Shown: in pieces, positions 29,501 through 39,810 of the stretch
Layout: the number at the start of each line of letters is the position of its first letter
How positions within the stretch are numbered: the first letter of the stretch is position 1
From: Blattamonas nauphoetae
Lineage: Eukaryota > Preaxostyla > Oxymonadida
NCBI GenBank assembly: GCA_033064195.1
Contig: JARBJD010000256.1
Location: 1-64,000, forward strand
Length of the DNA stretch: 64,000 nt
Direction: 5' to 3'
Program-made: the position numbers and the translations under genes
Notes under the pieces: generated by a model
Databases searched by the model: none
What the model was told of the DNA's origin: nothing
Seen by the model: only the letters and a program-made list of their open reading frames with translations

Positions 29501-31159
29501 CTCCAACTCCACACTCGAAAACGACAGCGTCACTTTCCCTTTCGTTGAGGCATCCAGTTCACTCACTTCAATTGCAGACAGCCGAGCCACTGTTGGAATT
29601 GTGAACGAGACAGGATGGGCGATGTCGATCAGCATTGTTGAATCTGTCACACTCTTCACTTCTTTCACAATCCATGTTCCTCTTTCGAACCATGGAGAAT
29701 CTGGATCAATCAATCCCAAATCCTTCGATCCTTTCGTTTTTCCATCAGGATCTGTCTTCAACTCCACAACCAACCACGAGTCATCTTGCAAGGTCATTTC
29801 ATACTCTCCATCTTCAAAGTCTCTTCCTTCAAAATCAACACTCACTTTTGTGTGGCTGGCATCCAATGAACAGACTGCTGAGATGAGTGAAGGAGGAATC
29901 GTTGGGCTTTCGAAGATGGGAGACGTTGAGAATGAGATGACGTGGCCAGGAAGAAAGGCAGCGACGATGGAATAATCGGAGAGAGGTGTCTGAAGAAGTC
30001 CAGTCTCACCAACCGACACAGAACACGATCCAATCGACGACAACATCGAGAACTTCAAAACGCGAGCAGTGTCTGGAATCCCATCTGTCACTTCCACTCG
30101 CTCTCCCCCAACATTCGACACAACAACCAGCATTGGTCCAGACACTGCCTCGTTCAGTGCCACTTCCACATCAGCTGCCGTTCCTTCCACTTTTGCAGTG
30201 AGGGCTGTGAGGGTGATTGTGGTGAGAGATTGGTTGAGGAGATTGCTGAAATCTTGCCCGGTTTGTCTTGCAATGATTAGACTTGAGGAATACTTCGATG
30301 ACGATGCACAATTTGAGATGCTCGTTGAGGAAAACGTTGGAACAGGAGTTGAATGATGGTAGATCACATGACCAATTCCTGTTGCAGCCGAACACTCATC
30401 GAAGAGGAGGGAAGAGAGCTGAACAGATGGACAGCCATTTAAAAACATCGCCCCTCCTCCAAACGAAGATGTTGCATCGGTTTGTTTGCAGTTCTGGAAG
30501 AGACAATTTGAGATGGCTCCTCCTTTCGTCGCTGGATCCCATTTGTACAAACACATCGCTCCTCCAAATTGTGTCGCGACCGAGTCCATGAAGACACATT
30601 CTGAGATGGTTAAACAACCGGGATCCTCTATTCTCAGAGAGGCATCGTACTTCGCAGAACAAGACGTGAAAGACGACGATTTGAGAGTGAATGTTTTGGT
30701 CGATCCAATGGGAAATTGGAAGTAGATTGCTCCACCAGTGCCGGACGCAGAACAAGAATCAAACGAACAAGAGTCGATTGAGAGACCGACATTGATACTG
30801 CTGCAGTAGATAGCACCACCAGTGGTGCCAGAGCATCCTTTGAACGTGCAGAGCTTGAATGAAAAGAGAGAATGGTCGGCAGTGATAATCGTTCGGGTTG
30901 TGAACGGCTTGTTCTCGTTTGTGGCGTCCACCAGGCACGAGACGAATGATGAGTTCAGACTCAGAAGACTTCCTCCACCATTCAGCGAACGAATCGATGT
31001 TCCATAAAGATGGTTCGAACACGACGACACAACACTCCCAACAATCGACTGACCAAACCAACTCCCAACTTCAATCCCTTCACATTCGCAGCGTGATGTC
31101 ATGTTCACAAGAACACAACCAACCAACGATGTCGACACTGATTTCCTCTCCACATCATT
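26543..31159 (-). pseudogene. Surface receptor with beta-helix and kinase-like tail, main part (gene split by insertion)
   Basis: The frame continues without a stop for 1,538 codons. The extracellular part starts with beta-helix repeats of the polymorphic-membrane-protein type (CSGTTGGAIY, SGTGGAIYFQF, FGGAM, FGGGAMFLNG), followed by Ig-like beta-sandwich repeats and another beta-helix-like stretch. A membrane helix (WIIPVAVAALLAVGFLVMLVCF) sits about 290 residues before the end. The cytosolic tail looks like a protein kinase C-lobe: WGAPE, then SVFRLGLLLWEM and PEHRP; a normal HRD loop and DFG are not visible, so a pseudokinase is likely. The first 248 codons lie at 39067-39810, beyond a 7.9-kb insertion. 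Related receptor families are expanded in oxymonads and other metamonads. Confidence 0.8.
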
Positions 31160-31167
31160 TCCAGCTC
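31160..31167. repeat. 8-bp target duplication, left (TCCAGCTC)
   Basis: It is identical to 39067-39074 and directly flanks the inverted ends of the 7.9-kb element. Confidence 0.85.
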
Positions 31168-31407
31168 TTGGCTTGGGTCCGCATGTCCTGCCTGTCCTGT
31201 CCTGTAGGACAACCAAAAAGAGGAGGACAATTTGGATAAAAGTGACGATGGCAAGAATTGAACCAGACTCTTGCTTCGTCTGAGAGTGAAAACATGAAAT
31301 GAAAAATGAGGATAAAGTGGAGAGAATTATGAACTTTTTCTGATTTCGAATCAGTTCAATAGTGTTTTTTCACACTCTTTTGATGAAAATCGCGAAAGTT
31401 GTCCAAA

Positions 31408-31582
31408 AGGGGTCGATCAGCCCACCATAGGACAATCATAGGACAATCTGAAATCGGGCTCAAACCATAGGACATGGAAGGTATTTGAGGTCTTCACAAT
31501 ACTTGCGTCTCGTTTTCACAATAAAATCGAAGGAGGACAATTGTCCTGTCCTGTCCTATCGTGTCCTATGGTGGCCCGATCT
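31408..31582. repeat. Subterminal inverted repeat with GTCCTAT motifs
   Basis: The sequence near 31408 (GATCAGCCCACCATAGGAC) is repeated in inverted form at 31552-31582 (GTCCTATGGTGGCCCGATC), with about 110 bp between. Similar GTCCTAT words occur near the right end of the element at 39009-39047. The arrangement resembles subterminal binding-site clusters of DNA transposons or a small nested palindromic insertion. Confidence 0.7.
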
Positions 31583-32160
31583 GTCCTCTCAAACCATCAT
31601 TTTTCTTTTTTTCCCTTCAATTCTGCTAAATGGAACCTTTGTCAACGGAGACTGAATCGGAGATGAACCTTGTATGTTCTTTTCTCGAAATTAACTTCAT
31701 TTTTAGGGAAAACCAAAAAACCCCTAAAATCCACATAAATAAAACGTCCACCAAAAAGTGAAAGAGAGTCACATTAGAAACGGGTGAGGACAAGAACTTG
31801 GGTGTGCAAATTGAAACTGGGGGAGATGAAGCCCATTCTTTATTTCGAACCCACAATCTCTGCTTTTTTCAGACTAAATATGAAGATCATTATTTCCTGT
31901 CTAAAGTGCAGCATTGTTCATAATTATTGACTCATTCTGTCAAGATTGACCCGATTCAATCTTTATTCTCACAAAGTTTGTTTTTGGTTGATCACGCATG
32001 AATCTTGCGAAAGAATGAAGAATCAATAAATTAGACGAAGTTTTAGGAGATGTGAGACAACGAGGAAAAACAAAATCAAAAAGTAAGTGATCAGAAAAGA
32101 TTGTAGGTGAGAAAGAAGAGAGTGGAGGAGTTGAGGTGAAAGATCGAGTCGAAAAGCTGA
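31583..32160. other. AT-rich left interior of the 7.9-kb element
   Basis: No coding frame of note. Several A-rich and T-rich runs and an abrupt rise in GC at about 32225 mark the start of the next gene. Confidence 0.5.
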
Positions 32161-32224
32161 GATAGAGGATGATTTGTGTTGTTGATGATCCAAAGCACTT
32201 GTACAGTCAGCAATGCTGCCATTG

Positions 32225-34700
32225 TCCCCGTATCCAAACACATCACCTCATGATACTTCCTTCGCTCTTCCTCACCCGCTTCGTGTCGAACCTGAACCAA
32301 CACGCCGCGTCGATGGGCATCACCCTCCCCGACGACTCCAACAAGCGCGGACGGAAGGCCAAGCAAGACGCTGCGCCGATCCCGACCTTCTTCAAAGCAC
32401 CTGCCGTCACGCTGGAAGACCGCGCACACCGCTACCCCTTCTTCAACCTGCCGTTCTCGTGTGTCACGCTCTCGCTCTTCAACCTGCACCTCGCGCAGGG
32501 CTTCGACCTCCTCTCCTCGTCTCTCCCGTCTCGCGAGTCGCTCTCCACAACGTACGCTACGTTCCTCCCGCACGTTCCTCTTGCCCAGTTCCTCCATCTG
32601 ACAGGCCGGGACAGGCCCGATTCTCGCCCATCAACCACAACCAGCACGGGATCGAACGAGTCGACGCAGTCGAACGGAGGGCTGCTCCGAATGGGACAGG
32701 ACCAGACACCCACATCCACGCTGACCAGCCCGAACGTCGCTGTGGACTTACTCACCCACGCAGGCGCCTCGTCCTTCTTCAAGATTGACCTCCCGCGTTC
32801 CATCTGCGAGGGCTAGGAGAGTGGCTTCGTGTTCGGGTTCTTTGTGACCAACATCAACGGCGACAAGCTCCGCAAGGCTGGAGTGAAGAACAATTCCAGA
32901 CTGATTATGAAGGCAGTCGCGTTCAACAGACTCGATCGCAGTGTTGTGGTGTGTTTTCTGCATCTTCTTCCATCGCCCTCTCCTCTCTCTCCAAACAGAA
33001 GCTTTCCACACCTAACTCGAAGAGTCGTGCGAGTGTGTCCGTTCGATTCGTTTCATCTGCTTTCCTCTTTCTTCTTCATCTTATCAATCTGACTCCTCTT
33101 CTCCAGTCCATTTCCCACCAGTTCGCATTGACGCGCGCCTTGTCCCACACACCTTCTTCGCCAGACAGCCACCAGCTCTCCAGTTTAATCCAAACAGTGG
33201 TCAAATGCTCCTCTGTCTCTCGTAGATCCGCTCTTCCACATCTCGCCCGTCCTCGCTCGCGCTGAAGTGAAGTTCAACAACCCGCCTTTCATCGTCGTTG
33301 CCAATTCCGACAGAGATCAGCGATTAGTCGTGTCTGGCTCGAAAGCGAAGAAGCACACTCTTTCTCGTCTGTCATGTCATTCTTCGTCATTCCTTCTCTT
33401 CCAGATCCGATCTGAAATGCAGAAGACGGGGAGAAGCTGCGCGCACTGTCCGAAGTTGAGGGGCGATGTGTTTTCATCGTCAACCAGGCCGGCGTCATCG
33501 AGAGGAAGCTCAAATTGAATCGGTTCGACGATCTGGCGAATGAGGAAGAGGAGGGAAACGAGAATGACAGGCTTCGGCGACTGCACGAGATGGAATTGTT
33601 GGACAGAGCGAGGGCCTTCCTTCTAGATTTGGAGCAGCAGCGAGCAGAAGAGGAGCAACGTCGGAGAGACGAGAGGAGCAGAAGAGGCAGGCCGAGATGC
33701 TAGCCAAGCGGGATCCGGTCGCTCTCTCCAAAGCCACACAAAAGGTGTGCTCGCTTTCTTTTCCCTACTCGTTCCGTTTCGTGTCAGGTTACTCACTCCA
33801 CCCGATATGAGCGGCCCCTCTTATCGGGCGAGCGGGAGTGAAGACAGCGACGACGCAGGGTTTGGTGGATGGCGTTCTGATGACATGGGACCAGACATCG
33901 ACGACTGGCACCGATTTCCGACATAGAAACAGCCAGGCGGTGGGAAGAAGGGCAGAGCGGACACTGCTCCGTTCGATTTGGATGCTGTCCCGAAGTCTCC
34001 TCCGAACAAGAAACGACGGACAGAGCTGGCACGGGAGCTGCAGGAGAGGAAGACCAAGACAGAACTGCTGATCGACGAGACCATCCTGCTGCGGTCGGAG
34101 TTGCGAATGAAAGAGATCGAACGAATGGTTCCAACCACACGCAGGAACATTGGTGTGCTCTCATCTCACCTTCACCCTTTTTCAGATAAAGCAAAGGCGG
34201 ACCTCCGCGACCTTCGCATGGCACTCATCACAACGAAGGAGTGCGGGATTAAGCTGATTGGCGAAGACAAGACACTTGTGAGAGAGGCAGGCGAGCGCAT
34301 TCTGATTGCAGCAACGAAACAAGAGAAAACGAAAAAGAACGATCCCAACACTGAGATGGAGAACGCAGCCGCCGTTTAGAAGAACAGAATCGAGCAAGCA
34401 AGGGTGCAGCTGGAACTTGGGTGTCTGAAGGCACAGGAAGAGGAATACGAAGCGTGGGAGAGGGAAGGCGAGCGAGCACTGCCAGCATTGCAGGCTGATC
34501 TCGACTCCCTCCTCTCCGAATACAACACTCTGCGGCTTCGAATTGTGCAGACGAAGGGACAATAGCACGCTGCCCAAAACGAGTTTGACCGCCTTCACCA
34601 CACTCCCTTCCCGTCGCCCGCCGACGTCAGCCCAGTTGATGTTTCCATTCTTGAGCGAGATTCTGGTCAGATTGGAGAACACTTCTGACGACATAACGAG
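32225..34700 (+). pseudogene. GC-rich coiled-coil gene, probably spliced or decayed
   Basis: From about 32225 codon use becomes strongly GC-rich, unlike the surroundings. The first frame (to 32816) codes for LPSLFLTRFVSNLNQHAA and a basic stretch KRGRKAKQD; related-looking frames continue after a stop and include GFFVTNINGDKLRKAGVK. Later come acidic and basic stretches and a long coiled coil (ELARELQERKTKTELL near 34030; RIEQARVQLELG near 34400). GT-AG junctions are plausible, for example 34149-34184 with a pyrimidine tract before CAG. Internal stops such as 32814 have no good splice explanation, so partial decay is likely. I could not identify the protein; a nuclear complex subunit would fit the composition. 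Confidence 0.4.
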
Positions 34701-35690
34701 TCCAATTTCATGAATTTGTATACTTTTTGGGGACTTCGAGTTTGTTGATGAAGATTGGATCTTGTTAGGTTCACAGTTGTTGGCGACTAAAAATAGGATG
34801 TGTTGGCCAACTACAAGCAAAATGGTAAGCGAGAGTGGAATGACAGTAGCAGTCACACCAAGGAAGATGCGCTTCCACCGACTGAAGTCGATCAGCACGA
34901 ATAGAAGTAAAATAGTGAATTGAAACGGGAAACTTGGCATCAAAAGGAACCTCCAGATGTTCTCCACCGCCCTTATGCAATTGGTGGAGATGATCAAAGC
35001 AGTAATCTTCCACTGTCAATGTGCGAAAGTGGTGCAGCGTTCAACAGCAATGTATTCCGATATCTCAGTCCGGTACTTACAGACTGAACTGGTTTGGTGC
35101 GACGGAATGAGAAGCAACTCGCTATGATATCGAAGAAGTCGGGAAAGAACGGGTGAAGAATCACGACAATTCTAGAGGTAAATGGGAAGAGTGTCGAGGA
35201 GTTTAACTCACGTGTATTGCCTTTCAAGAGGATTTGTTTCATTTTTTGATAGGTTGTTGGAAGAAGAAGGTATATCGAGGAGAGAGATGTTTGGATCATG
35301 AGAAAGATGATGAAGATGACAGATGGAGAAGAAATAGACAAATATAGTGTCGGTAATGCGTCAGAGAAGGGAAAAACATGATGTGGGATACATATTTGAC
35401 GATTTAAAAGAATGAGAAGATGATGATCCGATTGTTCTTCATCTTTAGCGACGTCAAACGGGACAATCTCGATTCTGATCGCTGTTTTGTTTTCGTGTCG
35501 AAAGAGAAGGAGGGGTATAGCATGGATGTCGATATCGAGCGAGTGAATACACCATGTGACGAGGTTTGTTGAAATGTTGCAAAATAGGGGTGACAGACAA
35601 TTCGGTATTAGTCTGATCGTTCTGACATATGTCATCTGACCCAATTTGAAAGGCTTCACACTCTCGTCATCACTCCACACCTCTCCTCAC
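34700..35690 (-). CDS. Intron-containing membrane protein (minus strand), unidentified
   Basis: Reading leftwards, frames with hydrophobic helices (FIIFLMIQTSLSSIYLLL near 35300; FQFTILLLFVLIDF and VIPLSLTILLVVGQ near 34850) are joined by good GT-AG introns: 35172-35211 (40 bp, GTGAGT...CTAG) and 35013-35080 (68 bp, GTAAGT...ACAG). The exons between them encode hydrophobic or basic segments in a compatible style. The gene appears to be a multi-span membrane protein. Exact start and end are not certain; the most 5' exon probably begins near 35690. No family recognised. Confidence 0.4.
35172..35211 (-). other. Probable 40-bp spliceosomal intron
   Basis: Donor GTGAGT and acceptor CTCTAG enclose a pyrimidine-rich stretch, and the flanking exons remain hydrophobic membrane-protein-like sequence. 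Such short introns fit a host-type gene rather than a bacterial or viral one. Confidence 0.5.
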
Positions 35691-36769
35691 CATTCTCATC
35701 ACATTCATCCCGCAAAGGTGGTATTTCAGAACAAGTTGTTGACGATCTCATGGCGTCTCAAGGAGCGAAGGAATTTGAACTCACAGCAGCAAACGACTGG
35801 TTTGGACGCGTTCTCTTCCACCCTTTTTTCTCATTTTTCCCTTTCTTCCATCATGTCCTTCCTATATTGTCTCATTCTCTCTCTTCCCATCATCTCTTCC
35901 TCATCAGTCAAATGACATCCTGCTATCCCATCGCAACTCCAAGGCCCTCTCAATTGATTATCTGAGCCACCTCAAAGAAATTCAACCAATAAATCTGGTG
36001 TAATCAATCGACAATCATAGAAATTATGAAGAACCAGACATGTTAAGAAACAACTGAATGAAGAAGTCAGATTCAGAATAGTGAAGTGCACACAAACCAA
36101 GACAAGATTCTGAAGCGAAAGATAGCGGACAAAAGTGAAAAAACACAGAAACAATAGGAAAAAGAGACATTTCGATGTGCTTGGAGAGAACTTGCTTCAT
36201 ATCGCCAATTCTTCACCAAACTTCCTTTTCTCGAAATTATTATTTCTGTATCGGTATAATGAGAGAAAGAAATGAAGAACTGGATAAAATGTGTTTCAAC
36301 TGTTCCCCATAAATCACTTTTTTAAGGTTGATCAACTCATAAAGATTCACCTTCATCTCCTCCCACAGGTGTTTGCACACGCTATTACTGCACGGATGGA
36401 TTCATCTTTCCCTAAACTTTCACTTTTTCGTGGACGTTTGATTTGTGTGGATTTCAGGGGTTTTGTGGCATACCCTTAACTCTCTCTTCTGTTTTTGACA
36501 GTTGATCTTGTGATCGAGTTGTCCTCTGGATTATCGAATAACAATGACATGTTAGCAGATAATGAATTATGTTGACTCTCACATTGTATTTTTTATTCTC
36601 TTTTTTCCATTCTTATGTCAATTCAAAAAGAATAGACATCATCTTCCCCCAGCTTGTTTGAACGACTGAGGATCGTGTGATTTATCCACACAACTGTCTA
36701 CCAGTATGCATTCTTCTTATTGCAGTACTCATATTAACCCAATTAACTACTTTGTCTTCGGATAGCACT

Positions 36770-38430
36770 CATGTTCGTCCTGAAATATGAACTCTTCAAA
36801 ATGAATGGGAAAATGAATTGAAAAGAAGACCCGCATTCCTTCAAAACCTTCCTCAAGAGGATCTGAACAGGATTGTGGATGTGAATCGTGTTCTATCTTG
36901 TATTGATGTGAAACCATCAACAAATGAGCCAATCAGTCCTGTCATCTCTCAAGGACATGTCGTATTCACCATCAAGTCCGTAAAAAGAGGGATAAGGACT
37001 TCGGATTTGAAGGTCTTCGACATATTCTTTTGCATTTGCTCGTCTCTCATTTTGGAGGAGATCGCCACAATACAGGTCTGTAGTTTGTCTTCCTTCCTAA
37101 TTCAAGATGTTCTTCTGTTCAGAATATCCTCATCCTCTCTTCATCTGCATCAATGTCTCTTTCTTTTAGATTGTCACTCTCATGGTGTCGATTGGAATGA
37201 TGGACATTTTCTCTCATCTTCTGACGATCATTCTCTGTGGAAGTGTCTTATTGTCGCATCGATTAGCTCCGCAAAGGAAGAACTCAGTTTGATACTGTTT
37301 ATTATGACAAGCCATATCTTTCCAAATTCTCATCATCAAATCATTTCTCCTTCCTTGTCTCATCTTCATTGTGGATTCTTCTCACTCTCTCAGTAGGGTG
37401 TTCTTCCACTCCCACCATCACATCGAACCCATTCTTACATCTCTCTCCCCACTCCATCCAGCATTCGCAAAGATCCTCACATCCTCCTTCCACTTAAACT
37501 CCACCCTCGACAATTTTATCATCAATCCTTCTTCCAACGTATCTTAGAGAAAATGAACGAAGGAGCGAACGAATACTTTTGGTCATTGAGGATAATCTAA
37601 CACAGACAGTGACGAACGCTTCAGACGCCGCTGCTCCCTTCAAAACGCCACTTCGGATGGACAAGCCATCAAAACAACCATGCATTTTGGAAAACAAGGA
37701 TACATTCCCTTCCTGTCGAGCTATTGACGCCACCGCCTTTGATCCAGACAATTCCCTTCAAGAATACGCCTCATACACTCTTCAAATCGTTTGGAATGCG
37801 CTTTTCAAGCAACAAGCCTTGATATTTCCGTTATAGTGACTTTTCTCGTTTTGTCTGCGATTCTGTTCGGAGACGTTGTGCGCGGAGCGATCGTGCTGTT
37901 TATTGGAGTTCTGTGCTGTGTGTTGGGGAGGACAGGTGAAGGGTGTATGTGAGAGAACGTTGTATGCTCTTTGTTCGTTTCTTTTCGAGAGATCCTTTTC
38001 TTTTTCTTGGATCATTCTGAACAACATTCTAACTTCCATGATTCTTGTAGTTTTTATCTCTTCTTCTGTCCATTCACACTCATCACTTCCTCTTCTCTCG
38101 CAGCTCCTTCGATCCATCCGTTTTGGTTTCATCCTGCTCGTTTTGATGGGACCGTTGCTGATCATCACTAACCTTTTGTACAACGAGTTGTTTTCGATCT
38201 CACTGCCCTGGTTCAATAGTAGTTGGAAGGGAGATGCCAGAAACATGAATACAGTGGGGACATGTGTGTTGGGAGGTGAATCAGTTTGCCAGAACTTCTT
38301 TCGTCTTTCATCACTCACAACGATATCCTTCTCTTATTTTTCGCTTTTTTCTGTCGTCTCTTCTTTCGTATTTTACTGTATTCTCTCTCATTCTTTCCAT
38401 CTACCATCAGATCTGACGTCAGACTGACGA
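36770..38430 (+). CDS. Intron-containing multi-span membrane protein (plus strand), unidentified
   Basis: Several hydrophobic exons lie in order: a cytosolic start (from about 36810, with RRPAFLQNLPQEDL), a first helix (DIFFCICSSLILEEIATIQ), then after a probable intron 37076-37169 the segment IVTLMVSIGMMDIFSHLLT, then FLVLSAILFGDVVRGAIVLF near 37840 and FGFILLVLMGPLLIITNLL near 38125. GT and AG signals are found between them. Four or more membrane spans are implied. The divergent neighbour on the minus strand is of the same kind, so the element seems to carry a pair of membrane-protein genes. Exon borders are provisional. Confidence 0.4.
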
Positions 38431-38958
38431 CTCACTCCCCTACCTCTACTCTCTCAACATGGATGTGTACATGCTCATCACAGGGATCTCCATGAGCAAC
38501 CAGTAAATATATTGCGATTGGAGGCACCATATTGACGAGACAATCCAGGATCTCTCATGTGGAGGCCGCTTCCCCATGCTTAACGCTATCGACAAAGAAA
38601 ACACGTTCGCCTTCAATGTCTGACTGATTAACAAAGAATGAGTGCCCACTCGACGAATGGATGAGTTCAACGGAAGTAGGGATGGGCAATCTGAGTCGGT
38701 TGTTCCCATCCCTTGATCCGGTGTTAATCTGATTGTTCATCCTTTCAAACGACGCTACTGTCTTGTGGTTTTCCAATTGTGTGAGGGAGGTGGTCTGTTT
38801 CGAGTGTTCTAATTGATCATCAACTTGATCTGACCATCAAAGTTTTATTTATCTTGGTCAAACCTGATTCCCTCTTTTCACATCTGATTCACCCAAAAAG
38901 AACGTAAAAACACACTCTGCGTTTCACAAAAAGTAAATTCCTTCATATCACATCATCT
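38431..38958. other. AT-rich right interior of the 7.9-kb element
   Basis: Only short frames on either strand. The last 60 bp before the inverted end contain three GTCCTAT-like words. Confidence 0.5.
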
Positions 38959-39066
38959 TTAGGGATTTTCAACAGAACTCTCATGGAGCCTAATTAAGCG
39001 CCAATTTCGATAGGACAATGCTATAGGACATGGGTTTTCAGGGGAGGACATGCCGACCCAAGCCAA

Positions 39067-39074
39067 TCCAGCTC
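39067..39074. repeat. 8-bp target duplication, right (TCCAGCTC)
   Basis: It is identical to 31160-31167. In the receptor reading direction it lies within the codons for R-A-G on both sides. Confidence 0.85.
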
Positions 39075-39810
39075 TGTCCAAGTCCAGTGACCCAATCAGA
39101 GGACCTGTCCCCAAAATCAAATCACCATCACGAAGCTCAATCGAAGTGCCTGTGATCGAAACAGACGGTGTGCAACCCTCAGTTCTGTCTGTTCCGTCCA
39201 ATCGTCCATGCGATGCTGTTCCAGTCTTGCCAGAGCGAATCGAGTCGTCACACATCCCAACCAGAGGAAGAAGAGAAGGAGAGCATGATGACACGTGAGA
39301 ACTCGATGTCACTATGATCGAGTTCCAGTCAGTCTCTCCCATCCAACAAACCACAAATGGCGAGCATTCCATGTTCGAACGAATCGAGCACAATGACACA
39401 ACCACACAAGATCCCAACACACGAGCTGTCCCAACTCCTTCAACTCCACAATCCAACTCCAACGACGATAGACAAACCGAGCTGTTCCTGAACACGAACA
39501 TCGTCTCAAATCCGACCACATTCCCATCCAACTTGCCAGTCTTCTTCCCTCCTCTTCCACGAAAATCATCCCAGAATCTGATCCGAGTTTCATTTCCTCT
39601 CATCGTCAGATCACTCGATTCCACCACATCATTCGATGCGAAGAAGTGTCCTCTTGGGAGCAGCAACAATCCTGGCTCAGCATTTCCATGTTCAACAGTG
39701 TTTGTGAACGATGTCAGGATTGGTGACAGAGACTGCAATGTTGTGTCACTGGAATCATCCCAAGCACAGTTCAGACAACTGAAAACGAAAAGAAATCCGA
39801 ATCGAATCAT
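39067..39810 (-). pseudogene. Surface receptor, N-terminal part with signal peptide (gene split by insertion)
   Basis: The frame begins at an ATG with a clear signal peptide (MIRFGFLFVFSCLNC) and continues for 248 codons of beta-rich extracellular sequence with Cys and Ser-rich strands such as SVCLSSLELDCGV and SGTSIELRDGDL-type repeats, similar in style to the beta-helix part at 30.2-31.1 kb. After the R-A-G codons the 7.9-kb element begins; about 36 further codons read into it before a stop. Together with 26543-31159 it would make a receptor of about 1,786 residues. Since the insertion is large and carries its own genes, the receptor is presumably inactive unless the element is excised. Confidence 0.78.

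Larger units (their letters stand above)
31168..39066. mobile_element. 7.9-kb TIR element carrying spliced genes, inserted in a receptor gene
   Basis: The two ends read TTGGCTTGGGTC and, in inverted orientation, match over 22 bp with one mismatch. They are bordered by the perfect 8-bp repeat TCCAGCTC. The receptor frame is in the same phase on both sides of the insertion (R-A-G before, N-D-V after), so the uninterrupted target gene is known. Near both ends are several copies of GTCCTAT, possibly transposase-binding sites. Inside are a GC-rich coiled-coil gene and intron-bearing membrane-protein genes; no known transposase was recognised. An 8-bp duplication is used by hAT, P and some Mutator-like elements; the superfamily is undetermined. 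Confidence 0.8.

Noticed and set aside
31174-31216. TTG or upstream start for the receptor main part with a signal-peptide-like stretch (LAIVTFIQIVLLFLVV)
   Set aside because: This hydrophobic stretch lies inside the inserted 7.9-kb element and has no ATG in frame; the true signal peptide is at 39810.
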